From NCBI RefSeq assembly GCF_001730365.1, contig NZ_MIKB01000013.1:248001-312000 (forward strand): DNA of 64,000 nucleotides, in the 5' to 3' direction. Position numbers and translations under genes: made by a program. The notes beneath the pieces were generated by a model. That model was not told where the DNA came from. It was given only the letters and a program-made list of their open reading frames with translations, and ran no database searches. This document shows positions 30,453-38,475 of this stretch, piece by piece (position 1 is the first letter of the stretch; each line of letters begins with the position of its first letter). The stretch is from Enterococcus quebecensis. GTDB taxonomy: Bacteria; Bacillota; Bacilli; Lactobacillales; Enterococcaceae.

Positions 30453-31280
30453 TTACTTCCAAAAATCATCAAAAAACGAAATAGGCATATGTCTTTTATG
30501 TTGTGTTTTTTTATACCAAGACTCAATTGTTTCTTTTGCTTCATTTGAGACTTCTTTTCCTTCAACATAATCATCAATGTCATCATAAGTTACGCCAAGA
30601 GCTACTTCATCTGCTACTAATGGTTTATCATCTTCTAAATCAGCGGTTGGAATCTTTGTATACAATTCAGCTGGGGCACCTAATTTTTTCAGTAAAGCTT
30701 TCCCTTGACGCTTGTTTAAGCGGAATAATGGTAAGATGTCTGCTCCACCATCTCCATATTTTGTGTAAAAACCAGTAATGTTTTCAGCGGCATGATCTGT
30801 TCCAATCACAGCACCAGATTTTTCTCCCGCAATCGCATATTGAACAATCATTCGTTGACGGGCTTTCATATTCCCTTTATTGAAATCACTGATGGAAACA
30901 CCTGTTTCACTGAGAGAAAGAACACATGCATCCACTGCAGGTTTAATATTTACACGTAAAGAAAGATCCGGCTGAATAAAGTCTAGTGCCTTTTTTGCAT
31001 CTGCTTCGTCTGCTTGTTCGCCATACGGCAAACGAACAGCGATAAATTGATACTGCTCATCTTTAGTCTCAACACGCATTTCTTCTATAGTCAGTTGAGC
31101 AAGTCGCCCTGCTAATGTAGAATCCTGTCCTCCGCTAATACCTAATACTAGTGTTTTTAAAAAAGGATATTTATATAAATAGCTCTTCATAAAATCGATG
31201 CTTTTGCGAATTTCTTCTTGTGGATCGATTTGTGGTTTTACGCCTAATTCTTCAATAATTGCTTTTTGCAATGGCTCCAT
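30453..31280 (-). CDS. nadE: NAD+ synthetase (ammonia-dependent)
   Basis: 275 residues, the short NH3-dependent form without a nitrilase domain. The PP-loop ATP pyrophosphatase motif is '[17 protein letters not shown]', and the NaAD-binding region has '[28 protein letters not shown]'. It converts deamido-NAD to NAD+. ATG 31280 follows GGAGG. It is 15 nt downstream of pncB, forming a nicotinate-salvage operon. Confidence 0.96.
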   Translation of the reverse strand: MEPLQKAIIEELGVKPQIDPQEEIRKSIDFMKSYLYKYPFLKTLVLGISGGQDSTLAGRLAQLTIEEMRVETKDEQYQFIAVRLPYGEQADEADAKKALDFIQPDLSLRVNIKPAVDACVLSLSETGVSISDFNKGNMKARQRMIVQYAIAGEKSGAVIGTDHAAENITGFYTKYGDGGADILPLFRLNKRQGKALLKKLGAPAELYTKIPTADLEDDKPLVADEVALGVTYDDIDDYVEGKEVSNEAKETIESWYKKTQHKRHMPISFFDDFWK

Positions 31281-31295
31281 CAAAAAACCTCCAAT

Positions 31296-32768
31296 TTATT
31301 TATCTTCAATCAATGCTTTTACATCCACCCGAACTTTTTCAAGTAAACGCATTTTATGATTCCAACATTCAGTTGACAGATCCACTGGATACTTTTGCGG
31401 ATTAAGGTCACGTTTATATTCTTCCCAAAGCGAATCAAGATTTTCTTTGGCATAGCTTTTGATTTCTTCTAAGGTCGGCATATCATATACTCGCTTTCCT
31501 TCAACGAAAATATCTTGTAAAACAGCTCTTGCATCAAAATCTCGAACCGTTTTATTGATGAATGTATGCACTGGATGGAACATATAAATTTCATCTTGCT
31601 CACGAGGATCTTCATCCCACAATGTGACATAGTCACCTTCTGATTTTTTGTCTGATTTACGAGTGATTCTCCAAACCTGTTTTTTTCCTGGTGTTGTCAC
31701 TTTTTCGGCATTACTAGAAAGTTTGATGGTGTCTTTCATTTGACCATTCTCATCTTCAATCGAAACTAATTTAAACACAGCACCTAAAGCAGGTTGATCA
31801 TATGCTGTGATCAGCTTCGTTCCAACACCCCAAACGTCAATTTTCGCTTTTTGCATTTTCAAGCTTAAGATCGTATTTTCATCTAAGTCATTTGATGCAT
31901 AGATTTTAGCCTCTGTATATCCAGCTTCATCTAGTTGTTCACGAACTCGTTTGGAAATATATGCCATGTCTCCACTATCAAGACGGACGCCTAAGAAATT
32001 GATCTTATCTCCCATTTCATTCGCCACACGAATTGCACTTGGAACACCTGATTTTAATGTATCGTAGGTATCAACTAGAAAGACACAATCTTTGTGGGTT
32101 TTTGCGTATGCTGCAAAAGCATCATAATCATTTCCATAGGATTGTACAAGGGAATGAGCATGAGTTCCACTCACTGGAATACCAAAAATTTTTCCTGCCC
32201 GAACATTACTTGTCGCATCCGCTCCACCAATATAAGCTGCCCGAGTTCCCCAAACAGCTGCATCTAGTTCTTGTGCTCGACGAGTTCCGAACTCCATCAA
32301 AGGATCTTCTCCAATAACAGATTTGATTCGGGCTGCTTTCGTTGCAATCAGGGTTTGAAAATTAACCATATTCAACAAAGCCGTTTCAATCAATTGACAC
32401 TGCGCCAAGGGTCCTTCAACCTGAATTAATGGTTCATTATTAAAAACTAAATCTCCCTCTAAAGCTGAACGAACCGTACACTTGAATTCAAACTCTTTCA
32501 AGTAAGTTAAAAAGTCCTCTGGATATTCCTCTACTTCTCTAAGATATGCGATATCCGTTTCAGTAAAGGTTAGGTTTTCTAAATAGTTCACTAGCCTTTC
32601 CAATCCAGCAAAAATAGCATAACCATGATTAAAAGGCATTTCTCGGAAATAACATTCAAAAACAGAATGTAAATCCGCGCGCCCTAATTCCCAATACGTT
32701 TGCATCATATTGATTTGATATAAATCCGTATGTAATGTTAAGCTATCATCATCATATACTTTCTTCAT
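31296..32768 (-). CDS. pncB: Nicotinate phosphoribosyltransferase
   Basis: 490 residues. It converts nicotinate and PRPP to nicotinate mononucleotide. Seen: N-terminal 'LTLHTDLYQINMMQTYW' and the core 'EFGTRRAQELDAAVWGTRAAYIGGADATSN', with 'SGTHAHSLVQSYG' containing the active-site His region. First gene of pncB-nadE; a -10 TATAAT lies at 32815-32810 on the minus strand, with a poor -35. The NAD salvage route from nicotinate is thus encoded apart from nadD. Confidence 0.95.
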   Translation of the reverse strand: MKKVYDDDSLTLHTDLYQINMMQTYWELGRADLHSVFECYFREMPFNHGYAIFAGLERLVNYLENLTFTETDIAYLREVEEYPEDFLTYLKEFEFKCTVRSALEGDLVFNNEPLIQVEGPLAQCQLIETALLNMVNFQTLIATKAARIKSVIGEDPLMEFGTRRAQELDAAVWGTRAAYIGGADATSNVRAGKIFGIPVSGTHAHSLVQSYGNDYDAFAAYAKTHKDCVFLVDTYDTLKSGVPSAIRVANEMGDKINFLGVRLDSGDMAYISKRVREQLDEAGYTEAKIYASNDLDENTILSLKMQKAKIDVWGVGTKLITAYDQPALGAVFKLVSIEDENGQMKDTIKLSSNAEKVTTPGKKQVWRITRKSDKKSEGDYVTLWDEDPREQDEIYMFHPVHTFINKTVRDFDARAVLQDIFVEGKRVYDMPTLEEIKSYAKENLDSLWEEYKRDLNPQKYPVDLSTECWNHKMRLLEKVRVDVKALIEDK

Positions 32769-32840
32769 TTAACTTATACCATCCTTTACTTTTTTATAAA
32801 CGTTACTCCATTATAACAAAAAAATGGTTTTAACTTCCCT

Positions 32841-33254
32841 TTATGGTGCTTTTTTCTTGAAAATAAGAAATTTACTGAAAAAGTAATTCAATACAACAAC
32901 TGCCACTTGAGTCACTATTTTCGCCCAAAAATCTGAAATATGCAGCACTTCTATCATTAAAATCATTAGCGCCATATCAACAACAAAAGACAAGACACGA
33001 TACCAATAAAATAGTAGCATTTCTCTAATAAAAGACAATATATCCTGATGATTACTGGCAAAAACAAAATACTTATTTGTAAAAAATGCGAAAAGCACTG
33101 ATAAGAACCAGCCAATAGCGTTACTTACTTTATAGTCTATTCCTAATACATCTTTGCAGATAAAGAAAACAACTAAATTGACAATCGTTGTTGCCACACC
33201 AAAAACTAAATAAGAAATCACTTCTCTATATTTATAAAATAATTCTTTCAACAT
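32841..33254 (-). CDS. GtrA-like membrane protein
   Basis: 137 residues with four predicted membrane helices, starting 'LFYKYREVISYLVFGVATTIVNLVVFF' and containing 'NKYFVFAS', both typical of the GtrA/DPMS flippase-like family. Members are thought to translocate undecaprenyl-linked sugars for wall polysaccharide glycosylation. No glycosyltransferase gene is adjacent, so the sugar is unknown. RBS AAAGGAAG is well placed. Confidence 0.88.
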   Translation of the reverse strand: MLKELFYKYREVISYLVFGVATTIVNLVVFFICKDVLGIDYKVSNAIGWFLSVLFAFFTNKYFVFASNHQDILSFIREMLLFYWYRVLSFVVDMALMILMIEVLHISDFWAKIVTQVAVVVLNYFFSKFLIFKKKAP

Positions 33255-33398
33255 TCACGCTTCCTTTCGAGTCTATTAATATTTTATCAAAGATAGAATA
33301 AAAAGCCTACTGCTTTTCTACTTTCTCATAATTCATACTAAGTTGACGAGTCAAAGCAATAACTATTTATCATAGGAGAAGTAACCGTTAAAAAAATA

Positions 33399-33450
33399 AA
33401 TAAGAACCCCCAGAAAATACAACCATTAGTTTTTTCTGGGGGTTCTTATT
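33399..33450 (-). terminator. Terminator of the DUF1827 gene
   Basis: Perfect 19-bp stem AATAAGAACCCCCAGAAAA and complement, 2 nt from the stop codon. Confidence 0.85.
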
Positions 33451-33451
33451 T

Positions 33452-33808
33452 TTATGATGGATTTACCGTTTGTTGGATCACAATAATATCTTTTCTTGGC
33501 GCACTAAACGAATAACCTTTTTTCTGCATTTCGTTTTTAACACCAATATGAACAGTTACTGATTCTCTTGAAGTATTTAAAAGCTTCTTGATAACATAAT
33601 CCACTTCATTTTTAGTAATTTTCTTTTTTGTATTGATCATGATTATATCGATCTTGTCAAAAGCATCTGCATAGACAATCTGAGTGCGATCCAATGCATA
33701 TAGTTTGAAAAATTTAATTGCTTTTGTTCCAAAAACAAATTTAGTGATATTCGGGTAAAAATATTCCAAATCTAAGTTCTTATTGATGGGTGTTTCGATT
33801 AATTTCAT
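33452..33808 (-). CDS. DUF1827 family protein
   Basis: 118 residues, no signal peptide or membrane segment. It opens MKLIETPINKNLDLEYFYPN and contains 'TKAIKFFKLYALDRTQIVYADAFDKIDIIMIN', which I recognise as the DUF1827 family of lactic acid bacteria. Function unknown. It is monocistronic, with AAGGAG before the ATG and a strong terminator. Confidence 0.8.
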   Translation of the reverse strand: MKLIETPINKNLDLEYFYPNITKFVFGTKAIKFFKLYALDRTQIVYADAFDKIDIIMINTKKKITKNEVDYVIKKLLNTSRESVTVHIGVKNEMQKKGYSFSAPRKDIIVIQQTVNPS

Positions 33809-33943
33809 TCTATCAACTCCTTATTCTTTCGATTGATGTCCTAATGACTTTACATAAAAATTTTACTATTTCCATCTCTTTTTGTAAATCAAATAATGAA
33901 CATTCGTAAAAAAAATAAAAATATACTATGCTAGTAAAAACAC

Positions 33944-33974
33944 TTGACCTTTACGTTAGGTAAAGGTTTATACT
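33944..33974 (+). promoter_or_regulatory. MerR-type promoter with 19-bp spacer and dyad
   Basis: -35 TTGACC (33944-33949) and -10 TATACT (33969-33974) are separated by 19 bp, the long spacer typical of MerR-activated promoters. The dyad CCTTTAC-N5-GTAAAGG (33948-33966) sits between them. Autoactivation by the downstream TipA-type protein is inferred. Confidence 0.8.
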
Positions 33975-33996
33975 TACTCATACAGGAGGGAAGCCG

Positions 33997-34755
33997 ATGG
34001 AGTACACAATAAAAAAAGTCGCTGAATTATCCGGAATCAGCACTAGAACCCTGCGCTATTATGATGAGATTGATTTATTAAAGCCTGCGCGTATCAATTC
34101 TTCTGGTTATCGTATTTATGGAACAAAAGAAATCGATAAACTGCAGCAAATTCTTTTTTACCGTTCACTGGATATGAAATTAGAAGACATCCAAAAATTG
34201 CTAAATACTCCCAACTACAATCCACATTGTGCGTTACAGGATCATTACCAGCAGTTACTGGAGAAACGTCAACAAATCGAGCATCAGATTCTGACTGTAG
34301 AAAAAACATTACGCTATCAAAAAGGAGAACTAACTATGACCGATAAAGAAAAATTTGTAGGATTCAAACAAGACAAACTTAGGAAAAATGAACAGACTTA
34401 TGGAAAAGAAATACGAGAAAAATATGGGGAAGAAATAGTGGAATCATCTAATCAAAAATGGTTGAATCTAAGTAAGGAAGACTTCAGCAGCATGGAGCTT
34501 GCTGAAAAAGAAATGATTGAAGCTTTAAAAATCGTGATTCAGACCAAAGACTATCAATCAACAGAAGCTGAGTCTGTTTTCTATCACCATAAACAATGGC
34601 TAAGCTATACATCACCTAATTATTCAGTGGAGATGCACAAAAATCTTGGTCAAATGTATGTTGGTGATGAACGATTTGCAGCTTATTATAATGATCGTGC
34701 AGGTGAAGGTGCTGCTGAAACATTAAATCAGATCATTCAAACTTTTGCAAAATGA
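33997..34755 (+). CDS. MerR family regulator with TipAS ligand-binding domain
   Basis: 252 residues. N-terminal MerR HTH ('KKVAELSGISTRTLRYYDEIDLLKP', 1-70), a dimerisation coiled coil (about 75-110), and a C-terminal TipAS antibiotic-recognition domain (about 130-252, 'GEGAAETLNQIIQTFAK' at the end). In Streptomyces TipAL activates its own promoter upon binding thiopeptides, and TipAS alone is produced from an internal start and sequesters drug. Here an internal ATG at 34336 has an AAAGGAG site, so the same two-product scheme is likely. The promoter is MerR-like. Monocistronic; no drug target or pump adjacent. Confidence 0.9.
   Translation: MEYTIKKVAELSGISTRTLRYYDEIDLLKPARINSSGYRIYGTKEIDKLQQILFYRSLDMKLEDIQKLLNTPNYNPHCALQDHYQQLLEKRQQIEHQILTVEKTLRYQKGELTMTDKEKFVGFKQDKLRKNEQTYGKEIREKYGEEIVESSNQKWLNLSKEDFSSMELAEKEMIEALKIVIQTKDYQSTEAESVFYHHKQWLSYTSPNYSVEMHKNLGQMYVGDERFAAYYNDRAGEGAAETLNQIIQTFAK
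34321..34338 (+). promoter_or_regulatory. Internal ribosome site and start codon for a TipAS-like short form
   Basis: AAAGGAG (34321-34327) is placed 8 nt before the in-frame ATG 34336-34338 (codon 114, MTDKEKFVGF). A product from here would be about 139 residues and consist of the TipAS domain alone. Confidence 0.6.
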
Positions 34756-34802
34756 ATTGTCACTATCCTACTTTTGGTTTTGACATTAGATTACTAGAAC
34801 AA

Positions 34803-34841
34803 AAAAGCTGGCAGTTGAAAGAAACTGTCAGCTCTTTTTTT
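34803..34841. terminator. Bidirectional terminator between convergent genes
   Basis: AGCTGGCAGTT/AACTGTCAGCT stem flanked by A6 and T7 runs; serves the tipA-like gene and the convergent membrane protein gene. Confidence 0.85.
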
Positions 34842-34848
34842 GTTTAGT

Positions 34849-36060
34849 CTAAATGATACTTTCTTCTCGATCAAATTTTAATGACTTCAAAATGAATGAA
34901 GCAGCTTTGTCAGGAGCGATCAATTGGTCATTCTGTTTATTGTTGACCCTCAAGGCTACTGTTCCATAATTTCCCTCTGATTCAAAATAATAAACATAGA
35001 CGATTCTATGGCTATTCTCCGAACCGTTACCTTTATTCACTTTTGTTTGTTCCGAGTACTCATGTTTGAAAAAGTCTGGATGCAACGTCTCTTCCTTTTT
35101 ATCTACAGAAGAATCATCTCTTATTTGAGTAGCTGTTTTTAAATACGCAGCAAAATCCGAATAGGCTGATATTTCAATCATACTTACCTCAAAAGAAAAC
35201 GCATCACTTATAAACGACTGATAAGAGCGTCCCTTCTCATCATCTACTTTTACATGATAGCCTTCTTTAGTTTGAAAATCTTTTGGCAAGTCGATTTCGA
35301 TCGTTTCTTCCCCTCTAGAAATAGTGACATGTTTGATCATCGTTTTTTGTTCATTAATTTCTTCTTCTAGCACTTCTCTTGCTTGTTTTTCAACTAATGC
35401 CCAGCGATGCTCTTTTACATATGTTTGCCAACTAAAATACAATATCGTACCAACTAAAGCCAGACCAATCAAAGACAGTATAATTGTTTTGATTCTTCTT
35501 TTTTTACGTTTGGCAATAAAATTGGTATTTTTTAATACCTCTTTTTTGTAATTCTCGGAATGAGTGATCTGGGTGATATCATAATAATAAAAATGAAGCG
35601 GCTGTTCAAACCGAACCTTATCTGTCTCAAAGTTAAAACCTACAAGTAAGGTATATTGACGAATCTTTGAAGGGAAATTTCGAATATTTTTCTTATTCAA
35701 CTTCACCAATTCACCTTGACTGTCAAGAAAATAATAGGCTTGATTATCTTCTTGTATTTGTTGTTCTTCCATTGTTGGAAATGCCTGAATCAATTTATCT
35801 GGAATTGTTTGATAATATGCCTCAAATGACGTCTCTCGTAGAAATCTTAGTAAATAAATCAAGCCTCCAATTTCTGCCACGAAAATCAATAACAATAACC
35901 CTCTGAATACGGATACTGAAACATTGATTCCTGTCACCGTCAATAACATCATTGCGATTAAACCCATTATATACATCTGATAACTTTTTACGTACAATTG
36001 TCTGATTCCAGATTTATAATATTCTAGGTCATGTTTGATGTCTTCATTTCTTTCTTCCAT
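34849..36060 (-). CDS. Hypothetical membrane protein, three hydrophobic segments
   Basis: 403 residues; I do not recognise a family. Two adjacent membrane helices lie near 28-68 ('MYIMGLIAMMLLTVTG', 'VFRGLLLLIFVAEIGGLIYLL'), then a soluble region of about 120 residues, a basic stretch KRKKRR and a third helix near 190-212 ('TIILSLIGLALVGTILYF'), followed by a C-terminal extracytoplasmic domain of about 190 residues. The C-terminal part has the look of a PsbP/LpqN-like surface domain ('IEIDLPKDFQTKEGY', 'YVYYFESEGNYGTVALRV'), but this is a guess. Monocistronic with an AGGAGG ribosome site. Confidence 0.7.
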   Translation of the reverse strand: MEERNEDIKHDLEYYKSGIRQLYVKSYQMYIMGLIAMMLLTVTGINVSVSVFRGLLLLIFVAEIGGLIYLLRFLRETSFEAYYQTIPDKLIQAFPTMEEQQIQEDNQAYYFLDSQGELVKLNKKNIRNFPSKIRQYTLLVGFNFETDKVRFEQPLHFYYYDITQITHSENYKKEVLKNTNFIAKRKKRRIKTIILSLIGLALVGTILYFSWQTYVKEHRWALVEKQAREVLEEEINEQKTMIKHVTISRGEETIEIDLPKDFQTKEGYHVKVDDEKGRSYQSFISDAFSFEVSMIEISAYSDFAAYLKTATQIRDDSSVDKKEETLHPDFFKHEYSEQTKVNKGNGSENSHRIVYVYYFESEGNYGTVALRVNNKQNDQLIAPDKAASFILKSLKFDREESII

Positions 36061-36210
36061 CAGTAAACCTCCTAACTTTTAGTCTTACTCCCAAAAAAAC
36101 TTATTATATTTCTTAATTCTTATCATTTTACAGGAACCTAACATAAATAACAATCTTGCTCATATGCTAATTGTCTTATAAAGTAAAATAAACAAAAATA
36201 GTTCACTAGA

Positions 36211-37068
36211 TTATTTATCTGTAATCAACTGATTAAAAATAAATTCTCCAACACCACCATCTTTACACTCACTCACAATATGGGCAGATTTTTCTTTGAC
36301 GATGTCTTTTGCATTACCAACCGCTACCGCAACATCTACCACATCAAGCATTGCAAGGTCATTTTCGCCATCACCAATTCCATAACTTTTAGCTTTAGGA
36401 TATTTCCTCATAAACTCTTTGATTGCATAGCCTTTACTGCTCAATGGATTGACCATTTCCATGCATTGAATAAAAGATGAAAAAACGTACATTGTATCAC
36501 TTGTCAATAACTCACGTAATGCTTCAAGTTCTTGGTCATCAGCTTCCATTATCTCTATTTTTACAACCTTTACTTCTGGATGCGTCTTTAAGTATTCGAT
36601 TGGCTCTTCAACATGTTGGCACTCTTCTTTGAAATAGCCTTCTTTAAAGTCCATAATTTTCCCACCAGTTTCTCCTAGTGGTTTCAACTTCTCTCTCAAA
36701 GCTAAAAGTTGTTTTTCGTACTGCTGAACTGGTTTTAAAATAACGCCCGTATTAGTATGGATATGATAAAAAATAGTCCGTTCTTCTAGAACGTTGATTG
36801 CTTTTTGACATTCTTCAATGGATAGGTCATGTTGATAAACAGGCTCTTCTCCAATCAATTTGTACCCTGCACCATTACTGAAAATAACATCACAATCATT
36901 TGTTAGTGACTCCATTAACTCTGTCAGCTGACTATAGCCTCGACCACTGATAAAAACAAAGTGATCTCCTTGCTTTTGCAAAGCATCAATAGCATCATAA
37001 TTTATTTTTGGTACATCTACACCAATATCTTGAAATGTCCCATCTATGTCACAAAAAACTACATTCAT
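36211..37068 (-). CDS. Cof-type HAD-IIB sugar phosphatase
   Basis: 285 residues. HAD motifs: I 'FCDIDGTF' (Asp6, Asp8), II 'VFISGRGY', III Lys in 'SSKGYAIKEF', IV 'GIGDGENDLAMLDVVDVAVAVGNA'. The long central insert is the IIB-type cap domain. Such enzymes dephosphorylate sugar phosphates or flavin nucleotides; the substrate is not predictable. Monocistronic with an AAAAGGAG ribosome site. Confidence 0.9.
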   Translation of the reverse strand: MNVVFCDIDGTFQDIGVDVPKINYDAIDALQKQGDHFVFISGRGYSQLTELMESLTNDCDVIFSNGAGYKLIGEEPVYQHDLSIEECQKAINVLEERTIFYHIHTNTGVILKPVQQYEKQLLALREKLKPLGETGGKIMDFKEGYFKEECQHVEEPIEYLKTHPEVKVVKIEIMEADDQELEALRELLTSDTMYVFSSFIQCMEMVNPLSSKGYAIKEFMRKYPKAKSYGIGDGENDLAMLDVVDVAVAVGNAKDIVKEKSAHIVSECKDGGVGEFIFNQLITDK

Positions 37069-37214
37069 CCCTATGTCTCCTTTTCATTTCTCTTCAACAT
37101 AGTATAGCATAAAAGAATTTAGCCAAAAGATTACTTTTCAGTTTTTAGTTAACGTACTCTTCTTCTATGGTAAAATGATGTATTAAAGTAATCTATTGAA
37201 AGGAGCACTCTTTA

Positions 37215-37964
37215 TTGGAAACAAAAAACTTTTTTTCCGGCAGTCAATTAAAATGGATCGCAATTATTGCTATGCTGCTAGATCATACAGCTAAAATCAT
37301 TTCCTTTCAATCAACGACCCAGTCTGTTCCATATGCTGCTGAACCTAATCAATTACTTGAATCAATTCAAAATGTGTTTCCTATCTTTATTACGATTGGA
37401 CGTTTGGCTTTTCCACTATTCTGCTTTTTACTAGTAGAGGGATTTATCCACACATCCAATACCACGAAGTATCTGGTACGTTTATTTCTTTTTGCTCTAA
37501 TTTCGGAAATCCCATATGACTTGGCCTTTTCCCATCAGCTAATTGATTTAGAAAGTCAAAATGTATTTTTTACTCTGTTAATTGGCTTATTAGTTATTAT
37601 TGGATTGAAGAAATTTAGCACATTTACTGTAAAAAATGTCCTTATTTCTCTGACAATCGTTGGATCTGGTATCTTTTTAGCAGAATGGATGCAAACTGAT
37701 TATGGCGGTTGGATTGGTGTTTTATTGATTGTTAGTCTGTATTTATTTAGAAATTTTCCTCTATTGAAATCTATTTTAGGGGGATTGATTCTTTTACAAA
37801 ATAGTCTTTTCGGCCCTTTTGCTTTCATACTCATCTATTTTTACAATGGCAAACGTGGAAGACAGTGGAAATATTTTTTCTATTGGTTTTATCCGGTTCA
37901 TTTATTGATTTTAGTAGGAATTCAGCAGTTTTTGATTGAGCCTTTTTTGAATAACATGTACTAA
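37215..37964 (+). CDS. TraX family membrane protein
   Basis: 249 residues, about seven hydrophobic helices. 'SQLKWIAIIAMLLDHTAKII' at the N-terminus and 'IGRLAFPLFCFLLVEGFIHTSN' are TraX signatures. E. coli F-plasmid TraX acetylates pilin, but chromosomal Bacillota members have no known pilin target; a membrane acetyltransferase role is plausible. The start is TTG after AAAGGAG. Monocistronic, followed by a terminator. Confidence 0.85.
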   Translation: METKNFFSGSQLKWIAIIAMLLDHTAKIISFQSTTQSVPYAAEPNQLLESIQNVFPIFITIGRLAFPLFCFLLVEGFIHTSNTTKYLVRLFLFALISEIPYDLAFSHQLIDLESQNVFFTLLIGLLVIIGLKKFSTFTVKNVLISLTIVGSGIFLAEWMQTDYGGWIGVLLIVSLYLFRNFPLLKSILGGLILLQNSLFGPFAFILIYFYNGKRGRQWKYFFYWFYPVHLLILVGIQQFLIEPFLNNMY

Positions 37965-38009
37965 ACAGTAGCAAAATAACATGTTGGTATGTTACCCTGC
38001 CACTGTTTT
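37963..38009 (+). terminator. Terminator of the traX-like gene
   Basis: Two-step stem: outer AACAGT/ACTGTT and inner TAACAT/ATGTTA, then six T. Confidence 0.7.
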
Positions 38010-38475
38010 TTGCTATACTTTTTTTGTATGCACAGTGTAGTAATGCATTAAACTATTTTTCAGACTTCTTTTAATTATATCGACAAATAAGTAATTAATT
38101 GAATCTATTTTTCTTTTATTAGCTGTATTTGATAAATTCCTTATTTCAAAAAGAGTATGATTTGTAATAAAAAAACTATGTTTTAATAATTCTATTTGAT
38201 CCCTATTTTTAACTGATTGTAACTTTAAACTCCCTCATACTCGATAGTTGAGTATGAGGGAGTTCTCTCGTTTTCTTTTACATAACTTTACGGCTAACAT
38301 TCTTCCCGACTTGGTATATTATTTCCAAACCACTTCATTTATTTCTACTTTACTATTAGTTTTGAAAGAACTATCAAAAAAGATAAGGATAAATAGGCGT
38401 TAGTCTTATTATCCTAAAAATGAATATTTCTAACAAAGAATTCAAAACTTACTAAATTAGTTTTTGTCCGGTTTA
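37965..38475. other. 511-bp intergenic region with a strong hairpin
   Basis: After the traX terminator the sequence is AT-rich without a credible gene. The only strong feature is a perfect 15-bp stem AACTCCCTCATACTC / GAGTATGAGGGAGTT (38228-38242 with 38250-38264), possibly the terminator of the subtilase gene although it lies about 210 nt beyond its stop. Confidence 0.5.
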
